Positions 1 through 10,800 of a DNA stretch of 64,000 nt are shown here, in pieces. Below the pieces are notes generated by a model that saw only the letters and a program-made list of their open reading frames with translations, made no database searches and was not told where the DNA came from. Source of the DNA: Topomyia yanbarensis (lineage: Eukaryota; Arthropoda; Insecta; Diptera; Culicidae); contig NC_080672.1 of assembly GCF_030247195.1 (NCBI RefSeq), positions 85,767,113 to 85,831,112 of the forward strand. Direction: 5' to 3'. The position numbers and the translations under genes are program-made. The stretch's first letter is position 1. The number at the start of each line of letters is the position of its first letter.

Positions 1-650
1 CACAGCCTGTAACTCCGGAACCGGAAGTCGGGTCAGGATGGAATTAAATAGTGATTTACGGGGACGCAATACCTTTCATTTGAGTTTAGTCGAATCGGTT
101 TAGCCATCACCGAGAAACCGATGTGACTGTTATTTTTAATTTAGATACTTCCGCCGGGGCTTCCGGAACCGATGATGGTGGCCAATGTGGCCAAATAGAC
201 TTTGAATGGATGTTAGTGACCTAATACTACAAATCGAAGCAGTTGTGGTCAAATTTTGGAAAAATTTTCACCTTTATACAATCATTGCAGAATTTATTAA
301 AATCGACATTTTCTGCGTGTTCGTACTCATCATCCTGTAATTCCGGAACCGGAAGTCAATAGCAGCCTATGGGAACGTTGCACCTTTCATTTGAGACTAA
401 GTTTGTCAAAATCGGTTCAGCCATCTCTGAGAAAAATGAGTGACACACATACACACATACACACACATACATACACACACACATACATACACACAGACAT
501 TTGCCGAACTCGACGAACTGAATCGAATGGTATATGTCACTCGGCCCTCCGGGCCTCCGTTAAAAAGTCGGTTTTCAGAGCAATTGCAATACCTTTCTAT
601 TGAGAAAGGCAAAACGCCCAAACAACTAAAAGCACGCAAAATATTTTGAC
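1..650 (-). repeat. Abundant mosquito interspersed repeat (CA-rich, AAAGGTATTGCAAT type)
   Basis: Read on the minus strand this is the familiar culicine repeat: TTTCTC...GAAAGGTATTGCAATT, a GGCCCGGAGGGCC palindrome, TTCGTCGAGTTCGGCAAATG, a (TG)n/(TATG)n stretch, a block ending GATGGCTGAACCGAT, and two degenerate CCGG(T/A)TCCGGA blocks. The TTCCGGAACCGGAAGT block occurs twice on the plus strand (10-29 and 340-350), so the left part is an older, partly duplicated unit. The small ORFs here are translations of the CA repeat and are not genes. Confidence 0.7.
443..497. repeat. CA-rich microsatellite
   Basis: Imperfect (CA)n/(CATA)n run inside the mosquito interspersed repeat; it encodes only low-complexity THTHTY peptides. 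Confidence 0.9.
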
Positions 651-1925
651 TCATTTAATCATCTAATGAAAAGTGATTCTAATTTCAATCCTGAGAGTTT
701 TGATTTAATCACTATTTTGTTGGTGTACTATTGGTAGGTCGTTCATGAAAACGGGCATCGGTATTGAAAGAAACTCCGCAGCCGGGGAAATCTCTGCATC
801 AGCTAACAGATAGGAACGAGATAAAAAACCCTGGAAGGTTGTAAAGAGATGTAAGTCGTTTTAGTCAGCATCTCTGGATCGGTTCCCTACTGATGTAATA
901 CAACGGTGGCCTCGTAAGGACGAGGATTGGGAGGAACAAGAGGTTTTGGTTTAGTCGGTAAGTTTACTATATACACCACTGCAGTAAGAATCCGGCAAAA
1001 CCACGAGTCAGCAGGCAATGATGTCTGTTGAAGATTCCTTCTCGATAACAGATATCGTCCCAATTTGTTGAGCGGAGTCGTTTGGTACAAAAGACTTGAT
1101 CCTCCAGATCTATGAAAAAATTTTCAAAGTCTCCCCCCCTCCTCTTTTATAAGAAACGTATATAATCCACCTCGCAGGTGCACTTATGAAGCCGAAATGA
1201 GCAGTTAGTACATTTCAATGGCTGTTTTAATAGTTTAGACGTTAATAACTAACCGTTCAAACAGGTGTATACAAATAAAATGTGGTTCAAGCAAGTGTAC
1301 CGTCTGTAGACAACAAAATATTCTGAAACTGTTATTATTCTTCCACCATAGCCGGTGTATTGTGTTGAATGATCTTTATATTCATATATCAGCTGAAATG
1401 TACACATGACTACATTATATATTAAATGCGGCTATAGGGTTTTTTGATGCGCTTTCTGTCTGTGCCTCTGTGGATAGTTTTTTGTGCAAATATTCGAAGT
1501 GGTAAAATAAACACATATCTTTGCGTCAAATTACAAACCAAACATCATATGCACAATCATAGAAAGCACATTTGTTGTTAGCCTCGGCAACAACCATTGT
1601 GTGGTAAATTCGGTCTAGGATTTTTATCGCCTAACGCAACATTTTGGCTGTAATTAAATTGAAAGGGCACAGAGTATAGACGTTTACCTCGAGGGTTACA
1701 CGTATGTTAGTATTACATAACGGTTTATTCAAAGGTAAGCTCGACAACACCTCCAGGTGCACTACTGTGATTGACTGAGTTGACAGCTGATCATACAGAG
1801 GTTTTATAATGGCTGGCATAGTTATTCCTTTAAATGGGGTAAGTTGGTATGACGTCGTTAATGTTTTAACAAGTATTCGTATGGATGTTTACACAAGTAT
1901 TATTTTCTTGATTGTTTGACCATAA
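651..1925. other. AT-rich intergenic DNA, no gene seen
   Basis: No ORF with recognisable similarity. The stretch 780-1090 is richer in GC and on the minus strand reads LVPPNPRPYEATVVLHQ before a stop; it resembles a retroelement tail, but I cannot name the family. Confidence 0.5.
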
Positions 1926-2005
1926 TTCTATTCTATTCTATTCTATTCTATTCTATTCTATTCTATTCTATTCTATTCTATTCTATTCTATTCTATTCTA
2001 TTCTA
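1926..2005. repeat. (TTCTA)16 pentanucleotide microsatellite
   Basis: Sixteen perfect TTCTA units in a row, 80 bp. Such purity implies recent expansion and probable length polymorphism. Confidence 0.98.
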
Positions 2006-2606
2006 ACTCTTACACAGCCAGTATTGAAAAGCATCCTGGAAAACACTGCAGTTATCTTTAGTGTTTTTCTTGTCAACATTAATATTTGCAGCATATCGTA
2101 ATATGACGCAAATATTAAAACGGCCAGGCCTACTGTGCGGAGTTTGTTTTGAAGATGGTTCAAAATTATACGGCAATCCAATTATTCGTTTACTGAATAA
2201 TTGAACTAACGAATCATTTTGAACCTTGATGAAAGAAGAAACGAGGACAACCGTACCGACCGTTTCAGTTTTAAGGGGATATGATAAATCGTTAGGAGTG
2301 ACTGAGCTAAAAAGGTTAATGTCACTCCTTTGGTCCTTTGGGATGGGACAGTGGTATTTACACTTTGCCCTGGCTAATTAGCCTAGGTTAAAGCGCCTTT
2401 ATTCGCTCTCTGCAATGAGAAAGAGAAAATAATAATAATAATAAAGAAAGAAAAAAATCATTATATAAACTTACACCTCATTGCTCCATGAAGTGCATTC
2501 CAACTGAAAAATATTGAAAACGATGGTTGGGAAGATGGGGAATACGTTTCCACTAGTGCGAATGCCTTTAAGCTCACAAAATCAACAGGAAGAAAAAAAA
2601 ATACCA
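2006..2606. other. AT-rich spacer, no gene seen
   Basis: Contains a short (AAT)n run near 2430-2443. No coding, RNA or repeat structure recognised. Confidence 0.5.
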
Positions 2607-2687
2607 GAACGAATCCTGGATAATGGAATCAAATTCCAGTTGGGGTTCAATAACTAGAATTTGGCCCCACCATCCAGGATTCGTTCC
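2607..2687. repeat. Short imperfect inverted repeat (81 bp hairpin)
   Basis: GAACGAATCCTGGAT at 2607-2621 is the exact reverse complement of 2672-2686, and pairing continues imperfectly inward through CAAATTC(C/T)AG for a further 15 or so bases. It may be a tiny MITE or the terminal hairpin of a decayed element. Confidence 0.7.
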
Positions 2688-2941
2688 ACCTGCTTAAATC
2701 TTTAGTGATGAGATAAATCCTGTGTGTTACTGTTTGATTCTGTTAGAAAACATACATCACTAGCGAAAAATCAGAGAGAAAAGACAGTAAAACTGATCAA
2801 ATTATATTACCCGACTTTGATATGTATTCGAGTATACGTTCTACTGATTTTCTATGTAATTTAGAATTAATTTAATGTTCCAGCACTGCAAAATCCCAGA
2901 TATTTCAATATTGACAATTTGTAGTGTCTGTTGATACATAC

Positions 2942-3112
2942 CTGTAGTTGCAATATGAGGTTCTGGTTGAAACTCCAGAATTTTCTTACCGACATCACGC
3001 AATTTGCTTTTGTAACATCCACGGTGATAAGGATATCCTACCAAATAAACTAATTGTTTACCTCTGTAGCGTCGAAAATAGTTCATGCCCTCATCATCAA
3101 GGTCAACTGCAG
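2942..3112 (-). CDS. Possible small minus-strand exon with a FLYWCH-like stretch
   Basis: On the minus strand about 57 codons (DLDDEGMNYFRRYRGKQLVY, then VGYPYHRGCYKSKLRD and ILEFQPEPH) resemble the start (F..xxRGKxxLVYxGYxY) and end (basic Cys segment, then Pro/His) of a FLYWCH zinc finger, but the central Trp-Cys part is missing. The exon-like stretch ends in CTACAG|GTATGT, a strong splice donor at 2942/2941, and is preceded by a CTGCAG acceptor-like site near 3113. It could be a diverged host exon, such as the alternative FLYWCH exons of insect chromatin genes, or a transposase relic. Confidence 0.22.
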
Positions 3113-3436
3113 CTGTCGTAATTCCTCGCCTGCCGTACTTGATGGCGCACAACAGTATTATCCGGTCGCACCGACTGCCAGTGCATATGTCACCAACTCT
3201 AGGATGAACGGCCTACGGCACCAATTAAAGCCTGTGGACACGACACACTACGACCAAAAAACTTGTCCGAAAGGATTATTCGGTTTGCCCCAAATTACCT
3301 TAATATTTGCCCGTTAGATCAGTCCGCAAATTGTGTTTTTAGATCTTTTTCAATAAAACAGAAACCAGATTGTTTGACCATAATACACTAAAATAGGTAA
3401 TCCATATACGTTAAAAGACCGATAATATACACCAAA

Positions 3437-4207
3437 TCGTCGCTGTTGTGCTATCTTATGACAAGCGCCATTTATCACATTTTGAGAAAAACGATTTTTA
3501 AAATTTGAGACTGAATATCTTGAAACTTATAATCTTTATAAACAATTCAAAGAAGACAATTGATCCTTCTATCTATTCTGTATTAATGTCTCAAATATTA
3601 CGAAGATCAGTTGACTATGTTGCGAGTTTTTACTATAAATGTAAACAAAAATCGCACTCACACTTGTCATAGGTGTGTATTGATGACAAAATTTGTATGG
3701 CGTGTCATAATCGTGCATGGAACATTTTCTATAGAAAAAAATCATCAATTATTAACTTGTATTTATATCTTTGGCTTCATTTGGTCTAATAACAATCGGT
3801 GAAATGCATTTTGAAGGAAATGAGTCGGGGAATCTAGAAAAATTAATTATTTTTGGTTGCAGTGTTGCCAAATATGCTATATTTCCAGTTTAAAACTTAA
3901 ACTGCATTTTTCACAAAACTCATGTATTTTTATTTGGAAAATAATTATGCCATTGTGTTCCTCAGATAATTTTACACATAAAACTATCTTATACATCAAG
4001 ATAACTTGAATCAATCCCCAGACAGAGTCATTTGATGCAAAAAATGAGAAAAAATCATCGCGTTTCTCGCCATATCTCAGTAACCAAGCAAAATGTCAAA
4101 ATTCTGAAAACGCCACTTTGTAGAGATTTTTTAGTCAAGTGATGTGGCATATTTAACTCCGTTTACCCCAAAATGGCGTTTGTCATAAGATAGCACAACA
4201 GCAACGA
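3437..4207. mobile_element. MITE family 1, copy 1 (ends TCGTCGCTGTTGTGC)
   Basis: Terminal inverted repeats TCGTCGCTGTTGTGCTATCT at left and its near-complement at right (CAGCAACGA end) continue as subterminal inverted repeats through TTATGACAA and CGCCATTT. Length 771 bp. The interior is AT-rich and non-coding. It is the same family as 38498-39269 (reverse orientation inside) and 42501-43516. The flanks here are AAA/AAT, so the TA duplication seen in the other two copies is not clear. Confidence 0.85.
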
Positions 4208-7200
4208 AATACGCTCATAGAAATTTTAAAACTAATTTAAAAATCAGATCATCGAAATCATAAAAAAATCTAAACCGGCATTTTTTGGTTATCACCTACC
4301 ATAAAACGGGGTGAATCTAGTAGACGCGGAGCAAAACTGGTCCAAACAAGTATCTGTGAATATCACTGTTAAAATATCTTTTCCTAATTCACGTTCGCTT
4401 ATCATTTAGTGTCCTTATCATAGCACAGCTGGTAACCGTATCTTTTTTCACATTACCTGTTATAAAAATAGCAGTCAGTTATTTTTTTTCGTGTACGGTA
4501 ATTTCGCAAACGTCTATCGCAATTTCGTAATTGTTTAATTGGGTATGAGCATAATGAGCGTATAATTTTGTGATTGTTCAGAGGAAGCGATTTTTTCCTT
4601 CTGAGAATGTTTGGAGAGTTCTAATTTTTCACATGTCGGCCACGTCCTAAGGATGATCGAGGAAGCAAGGGAATGTTATTATGTCATCCGTTTTTTTTCT
4701 AAAGACCGTGTGTAGTTCTGTACCTTCACGCTGTTCTATCGAGCGTAACATTTTCACTGTGCTGCATTAGGTTCGAGAGCGGAAAATCAACACATTGTCC
4801 CCCATCACACACATTATTCGTACGGTCCGAAACGTCGGTGCGATTAAGGTTAGGTTACTTTCTAATCGCACACCGGATTAACCTGTATTTACCGTGATAA
4901 GCGTTATGATTCATGCAAATTTCCCAAGCCTTCCTGTAGTGTGAACAGCTATCACCTGCTATCACCAGTCGCCGTGATTTATCCCTATATTTTTCCTTTG
5001 TTACTTTCATTCGAAAATCCAGGAACCTGTACATAAAAGTAAATAAAAAAGACTCCAGCTTTTGTCGCATCTCACGGCATGGAAACCAAAGCCAAATCGG
5101 TGGATCAACTCTTGCTTCAGCCGCTGGATGCTACACGGCATCTGGGTTGGCTTTGTACGAAGAAAGATAATAGTGTTATCAATCTCCCAGTAGACTTTAG
5201 CCCCTTATCTCAATTTCATAATTGGGTTATTGTATAAGAATGAGATTTGAGCCGAGCAATGGAATGCTAAATTTGATTTTAATAATCATTTTTGAAGACA
5301 CGAATGAAATGCCAAAAGCACACGCGCTGAATCTAGAACAAAAGGTAGCCGACACTTTCTTGCAAAAATGGCAGATCTCATTATATGGTTTTGCAAAAAA
5401 AAATATTCGAAAGATTTAATAAGAGCTGATATCTTTTATCTCATTTTTTTAGAAGTTCAGACAGTACTCTTAGATAACCACGCTCTACGAATAAAATAAC
5501 AACTCGTCTATGTAATAAGTTTTCTATACTCTAAATAGCACGAGATTATTCCATAATTGGAAGAGTGGTCGCAATCCAAAACAGGAACTATGATCAAAGA
5601 CAAACAAACATGACACTTCGAACAAATTATCTAGTTTTTCATCTTTCTTATCTCGATACAAAGTTGTGCTTTAGACAGTGAAAACAGTGTTCCATTTCGG
5701 AACCGCGCTTGCTTACTAGTCTATGTAGGTCGATCCGAAAGGACAGTAATATTGTATACTATCAACTAAATCTTTTACCACAAAATGATGGAGATGCCGC
5801 GAAAAAAATTGTATTATATCTGTTAGTATGCGCCAATTCGTGTGAAATTTTATAATTTGTTCTATTTGCATATGCCGGCCCACCTAGCAATCTCGTCGAA
5901 TTTCAATCTGTCTTCCTCCGCTCCTACTCAAACAGCCCATCCATATCTACATTCGATTTTTTCCCATAATCTTTGGCTCTTAATATTTCGTGTGCTGCTG
6001 GTTTCTGTCACCGCCGCTGGAACAGCTGATCAGGTGACCTTGACCGGATTCTGCTTTACGGTGATCATTCTTCCACTATCTGGATCGATCGAGTGTATTC
6101 GGGATGCAACGACCCAGGCGTTGTTATGCTGATGTTGTGACGATGGTCGTTATTGTACGGAACCGATTGGATGGTAGAACATCTCGCTGTAGCTGTGTTG
6201 CCCGTCGACTATCTGGTAATGAGTTGATGGAGCAGAACGCTTGTAAACAACAATGAAGATCGCTTGGGTGCACACCTAGACTGGAGGAAAAGTTGTTGTC
6301 GTTACTAAAATTGTAATAATCAATTTTCACACTCTTCCCATTTGCGTAGTTTGCCGATGAGATGATACATGTGAAAATCCAAAAGCAAACTTAAAACTAG
6401 ATTTAGCAGTACAATGTACAAAAATCGAAGAGATGTGAAGTTTCCTTGAAATTGCTGTAACATCTGTGTACCGGATTATTCCGGCAATATGCTGCACGGC
6501 GCCTAGGAACAGGACCGTAGTGTGGTCTTCTGACGCCCTTGGCGGAAAAAAGTTTCGCGTTTTGCGCCACTTTGCTGTAAACTTTGGTTTTCTTTTCTCA
6601 ATTAGACTTTCGAATAATAACTTAATGCGTACATCGGATTGGCATTAACATACCGAAATACCGGTTTTTAAGCATTAAAATTTTCGGTATTTTTGTTAGG
6701 AAGAACTATTTAAAATTTTAAAGCTTTCGAAACACTTTAAAACCTTTCCAAATCTGTAAGGCAAAATCTATCAATTCTACATTGCAAAATACACCATTTT
6801 GTATTCAATTATTTGTCCTTTATTGTGGAAATGCTGGTGTAAATTTCGCACTCAATTCTATAATTGAAATGGAAGAACTGAGTTCCTATTTGTCCGTCCC
6901 GTTAGATCAACCCGTGGTTTCTTATCACTAGATCTATCCAGGTCATCTCTAGAGTCTAGACCCCTTTAGGAATTTGTTTTCGCAACTAGACGATCGTGCT
7001 AAATCCAGTAATCTAACTTTGCCTATTTTAGAGACATGATATGTTAAATGGCGTGAACGACCTATAACGGCCGATGTTTATTTCAATAACAACATATTTT
7101 TCTAATTTCTAAGAAGAAATTAGGTGAAAAACAATTTGTGTATGGTCACAAAACCTACTTCACGTAGATGAGTTTAACGTTACGCGTTCCGCTCATCAGC

Positions 7201-7512
7201 AGACTGAATGGATTTAACGTCTATAAGGTGGTCACAACGGCTGTCGAATGTTCACGAGCGAAACCTATCAAACCTACCTTACTAGTGAACGTTCAATATA
7301 ATACAATAAAATTCATATTGATAAAGTGCTTTCATACAGTATTTGTAATTGTTTCACCGAAAAGTTTCTGTTTTGCGTATTTTTTTGTTAATCAACAGTA
7401 AACATCTATATTTTTGTTGGTTGAACCTCATGTTAATAGGGTGACACATTTCCATATTATAACAAATTTTATTGGTTGTTTGTATTCCCGATTTTCGGTT
7501 GACTAGTAATTC
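4208..7512. other. 5' region of the SLC45-like gene, mostly non-coding
   Basis: About 3.3 kb of AT-rich DNA that should contain the promoter and 5' exon(s) of the transporter. A locally GC-richer patch at 5990-6260 has open frames on both strands but no recognisable product; it could be an untranslated exon or regulatory DNA. No TATA box can be assigned to a start site with confidence. Confidence 0.4.
5079..5140 (+). CDS. Candidate N-terminal exon upstream of the SLC45-like gene (speculative)
   Basis: An ATG at 5079 in good context (G at -3, G at +4) opens METKAKSVDQLLLQPLDATR and runs with balanced codon use for about 20-25 codons in an otherwise AT-rich region. A hydrophilic leader of this sort would suit an SLC45 cytosolic N-terminus. 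No convincing donor in the phase needed by the 7569 exon was found (GT occurs near 5149 and 5156), so the end given is only nominal. It may equally be chance. Confidence 0.18.
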
Positions 7513-7568
7513 ATGAGAGCGATTTGTTTACTCGATACAAAGATCACTCTAAATTTCATCAATTTTAG

Positions 7569-7876
7569 CTTACCAAACAACGACGACATTAACGACTTCA
7601 TCCAAACTTTCAGGAGCAAATCGCGCTGGGACTTCGTGCGACTGTCCTTCGTCATAATGGGCATCGAGTTCGTGTACTCCGCAGAAACGGCATTCGTTTC
7701 ACCGATTCTGCTCGGAATTGGCGTAGAGCATCAGCTGATGACCTTGGTGTGGGCCATCTCCCCCCTGGTTGGGTTTTTCGTGGCACCCATCCTGGGCACC
7801 ATTAGCGATCGATGCGTCTCAAAACTGGGTCGGAGAAGACCGGTGCTGCTGGGACTGTCCTTCAGTATGCTACTCG
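7569..7876 (+). CDS. SLC45-like exon 1 of those visible (helices 1-3)
   Basis: Encodes a short acidic, asparagine-rich lead (LPNNDDINDFIQTF), then RSKSRWDFVRLSF and the first two membrane helices, and ends inside helix 3 after the KLGRRRP loop motif, which is the SLC45/plant sucrose-carrier signature (RxGRRRP). The donor is CTCG|GTAGGT at 7877. The 5' border is uncertain: TTTTAG ends at 7568 and TTTCAG ends at 7613. Both acceptors leave the same phase (one base of a codon), so both need an upstream exon; the alternative is an unspliced start at the ATG at 7513. Confidence 0.85.
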
Positions 7877-10800
7877 GTAGGTTGCGCGTTTTAAATTTCG
7901 ATTCCGAATATCTAAAATTTACCATTCATTTATTTTAGGCTGCATCCTGGTTCCGTATGGCGAAAACGTTGGCAAGTTGTTCGGTGATTTGGGAGAAGTG
8001 TTTCCGGAAGCGCCCTCCAACCTGTCACAGATTGTGAATTCTAATCTATCGGACTTTACGCCGTACAAGTTCAATCGGATCGAAGAGGAAATAGGCTCGC
8101 ACGAGATGAACTACAAATGGGCGATTTTCTTCACTATTCTTGGAGTGTTACTGTTAGATTTCAGTGCTGATACAAGCCATATGCCAGCTCGTGCCTATTT
8201 GCTGGATGTTTGCTTACCAGGTAAGAATGGTTATGTAATTATCTGTGCCTTGCAAAGCTACAAACTAGAATGTTTGCGACTGGTTTTCGAAAGGTACTTC
8301 GCTGTTTTCCACAATATTAGCACCAATGAAAATCACACATAATATGAGCCCATCGATATACAAGATGCTCTGCCCTCACTACACAGCAGTTCAAAATGCA
8401 AATGTAGTCAGATATTTATCTGAAACTACACAACTTTACCTTATTATGCTTTTGAGTACGTTTTGTTATCTTGAGGCCCTTCGTTTTCTTTAACCCTCTT
8501 ATGCCCAACTTTTCTAGTGCACATAGAGTTTATTATTTTTCTTTAGGACTGCTGCGGTCAAGAAACACGAAAAACCAGTTTTGGTTAAGATATGTGCTTT
8601 CTTAGCAGTGTTAGAAGCTGCTTAAGTTTTACCTTCCGATGCTCAATACAATTATCCTAGAATATTTACAAAAGTCCAAATGCATGGAAAAGATAGTCGA
8701 AACAGTCGTCCCAACTGATAGGTTTTATCAGATTTCAATTATATTGTACAATATCGAAGATATATCAAAATTTTAATTTTTCATTACTCATAAATTTGCC
8801 CTGGCACCACTACTCCACTGGAATCCTATCAAACTAATAGCAACAACTCCAGATCTATGAATAATACTTCTAACTGTAAGCGCTCAAACGATAGGTGATA
8901 GGCAAAGTTATTGGCCTTACTTATTTACGTGAGAAAATCTAGCCTAAAACAAAAGTTATAGCTATTTGAAATCGTTGTTGTCTATAAACAACATGACCAT
9001 GAAGGTGTTAAGCAACAGCTGGGGTGGTTCTAATACTAATTTATCATTTTGTCGTCAATGAAGGTGTTGAACAATTCCCCGGCGAGAGAAGTTCCTCCGA
9101 AACCGAGCCAACCAGCCAGGTGTCGAGGTCAGTATGGCGATTCCGGTGGAGCAGGGCGTCCGGTTCGCTGGTGCCCCGACGACCCGCGACTGGTGGTGTC
9201 TAGTCGCAGTCTACTCAGTCTAGTCCCCGGCCGTGAATCTAGCTTACGCCGACGGAGATTTCCCCGGTGAAGGAAGTTCTCCCGATTACCGATTCTTCTC
9301 TGGTTTCAGCACCACATTTTCTTGAGCCCTTTGGCTCTCTCTCGTTCCATTTCACTCAACTTCCCCGATAAGCCATTCAGCTCCCGCCCTTACTTGTTTG
9401 CGAACTACTCGGTCTAGTCGCCGACAATGGATCTAACCTACTCCGACGGAAAATTCTCCGGCGAGAGAGACTTTCCCGAATCCGAGCGGTAGATTTTTCC
9501 CGAAACCGATGAGTTATTTAGCTCCCTGCTTCGTCCCGATCTACTCGATCTAGTCCCGGCGGTGTATCCAGCCTACTCAACGGGCCAGCCATTTGGTACT
9601 GTTGTCTGTCCAGCAATTCCGGATGGAGTGTAGCTTCTGGTTCACTGGAGCCACAACGACCCACTGCTAGCTATTCGACGCGGTCTACTCGGTCTAATCC
9701 CCGGCGGTGGATCTAGCCTACTCACGAGCTACTCGGTAGGGTGTCGAGGTTGGTTCGGCGGTTCCGGTGAATCCTGACATGTGGTTCACTAGCGCCACGA
9801 CGAACCGAACACTGTGCTACATCGCGCACTACTCAACTGGTCTCCGGTGGTGGACCTAGCCTACGCCGACGCAGAGTTAAAGTTTCACGGTGGCTTTATT
9901 GATCCCTTCGCCACTTCCTCTGCAGCTCGGAGAGTATACCACTCTGTTGACAGCGTCCCAGATATGCTTGTCGTGGCACTTTTCTTCGACGATATTGTCC
10001 ACTGTCACACCAGACATACCCCTACGAACTTCTTCGAAGCTAGGGCATTCGAAGACCACGTGTTCCGGTGTCTCTTGCACGTGCACACACTCCAAGCAAA
10101 GGGGTGACGAAGCCTGATCAAGCCGATACAGGTACTTCCGGAAGCCTCCATGCCCGGACAGAAATTGCGTCTAATGGAAGTTCACCTCTCCATGATTTCT
10201 ATGTACCCAAGCAGAGACATTTTGGATGAGTCGGTGGGACCACTTTCCTTTTTCCGCGTTATCCCACTCTTGCGGCCACTTAGCCAACGAGTTCGCTCGG
10301 ACCAGTCTCCTTACATTACGTGAATTTCTCCGCTGGTAGCATTCCACGTCCTCAGCTAGAGTGATGCAGATTGGAATCAGCACTACCTCGGTCTTGTGGT
10401 GAACCAGCTGCAACTTGACGTCAGCCATCCAGGTTTCCACGATGCTTATTGTCTCTGCCGTTAGCATCTCCACTTCCTCGTCTCGCTTGGGCAGTTTCAG
10501 TGTTAACACTCCGTTGTACATTATATTCCAGAGCGTTGGGCCAAGTATGGAGCCCTGAGGTACCCCCGCAGTGATCCTAATCGACCTCTTCCCCATGTTC
10601 ATTTCGTGGACTAGTACTCGGTTCTTGAAGTAACTATTCAGAGCCTTGTGCAGATAGCTCGGAACCCTCATTCTGTGCAGCGCTACGGCGATCGCTCCAC
10701 AGCTAGCAGTGTTGAACGCGTCGATATCCCTTTGCGGAACCAGAACTGCCTCTGCGATAGTCAGTTCTAAATTTCAGCGTAGGTCGTCAGTCTGTTGAGG

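Noticed and set aside
391..654. Overlapping frames with THTHTY/VCVCV peptides on both strands
   Set aside because: Pure translations of a CA microsatellite inside an interspersed repeat.
5990..6260. GC-richer patch with open frames on both strands (for example SYSEMFYHPIGS on minus)
   Set aside because: No recognisable product and no supporting splice pattern; kept only as a note on the upstream region.
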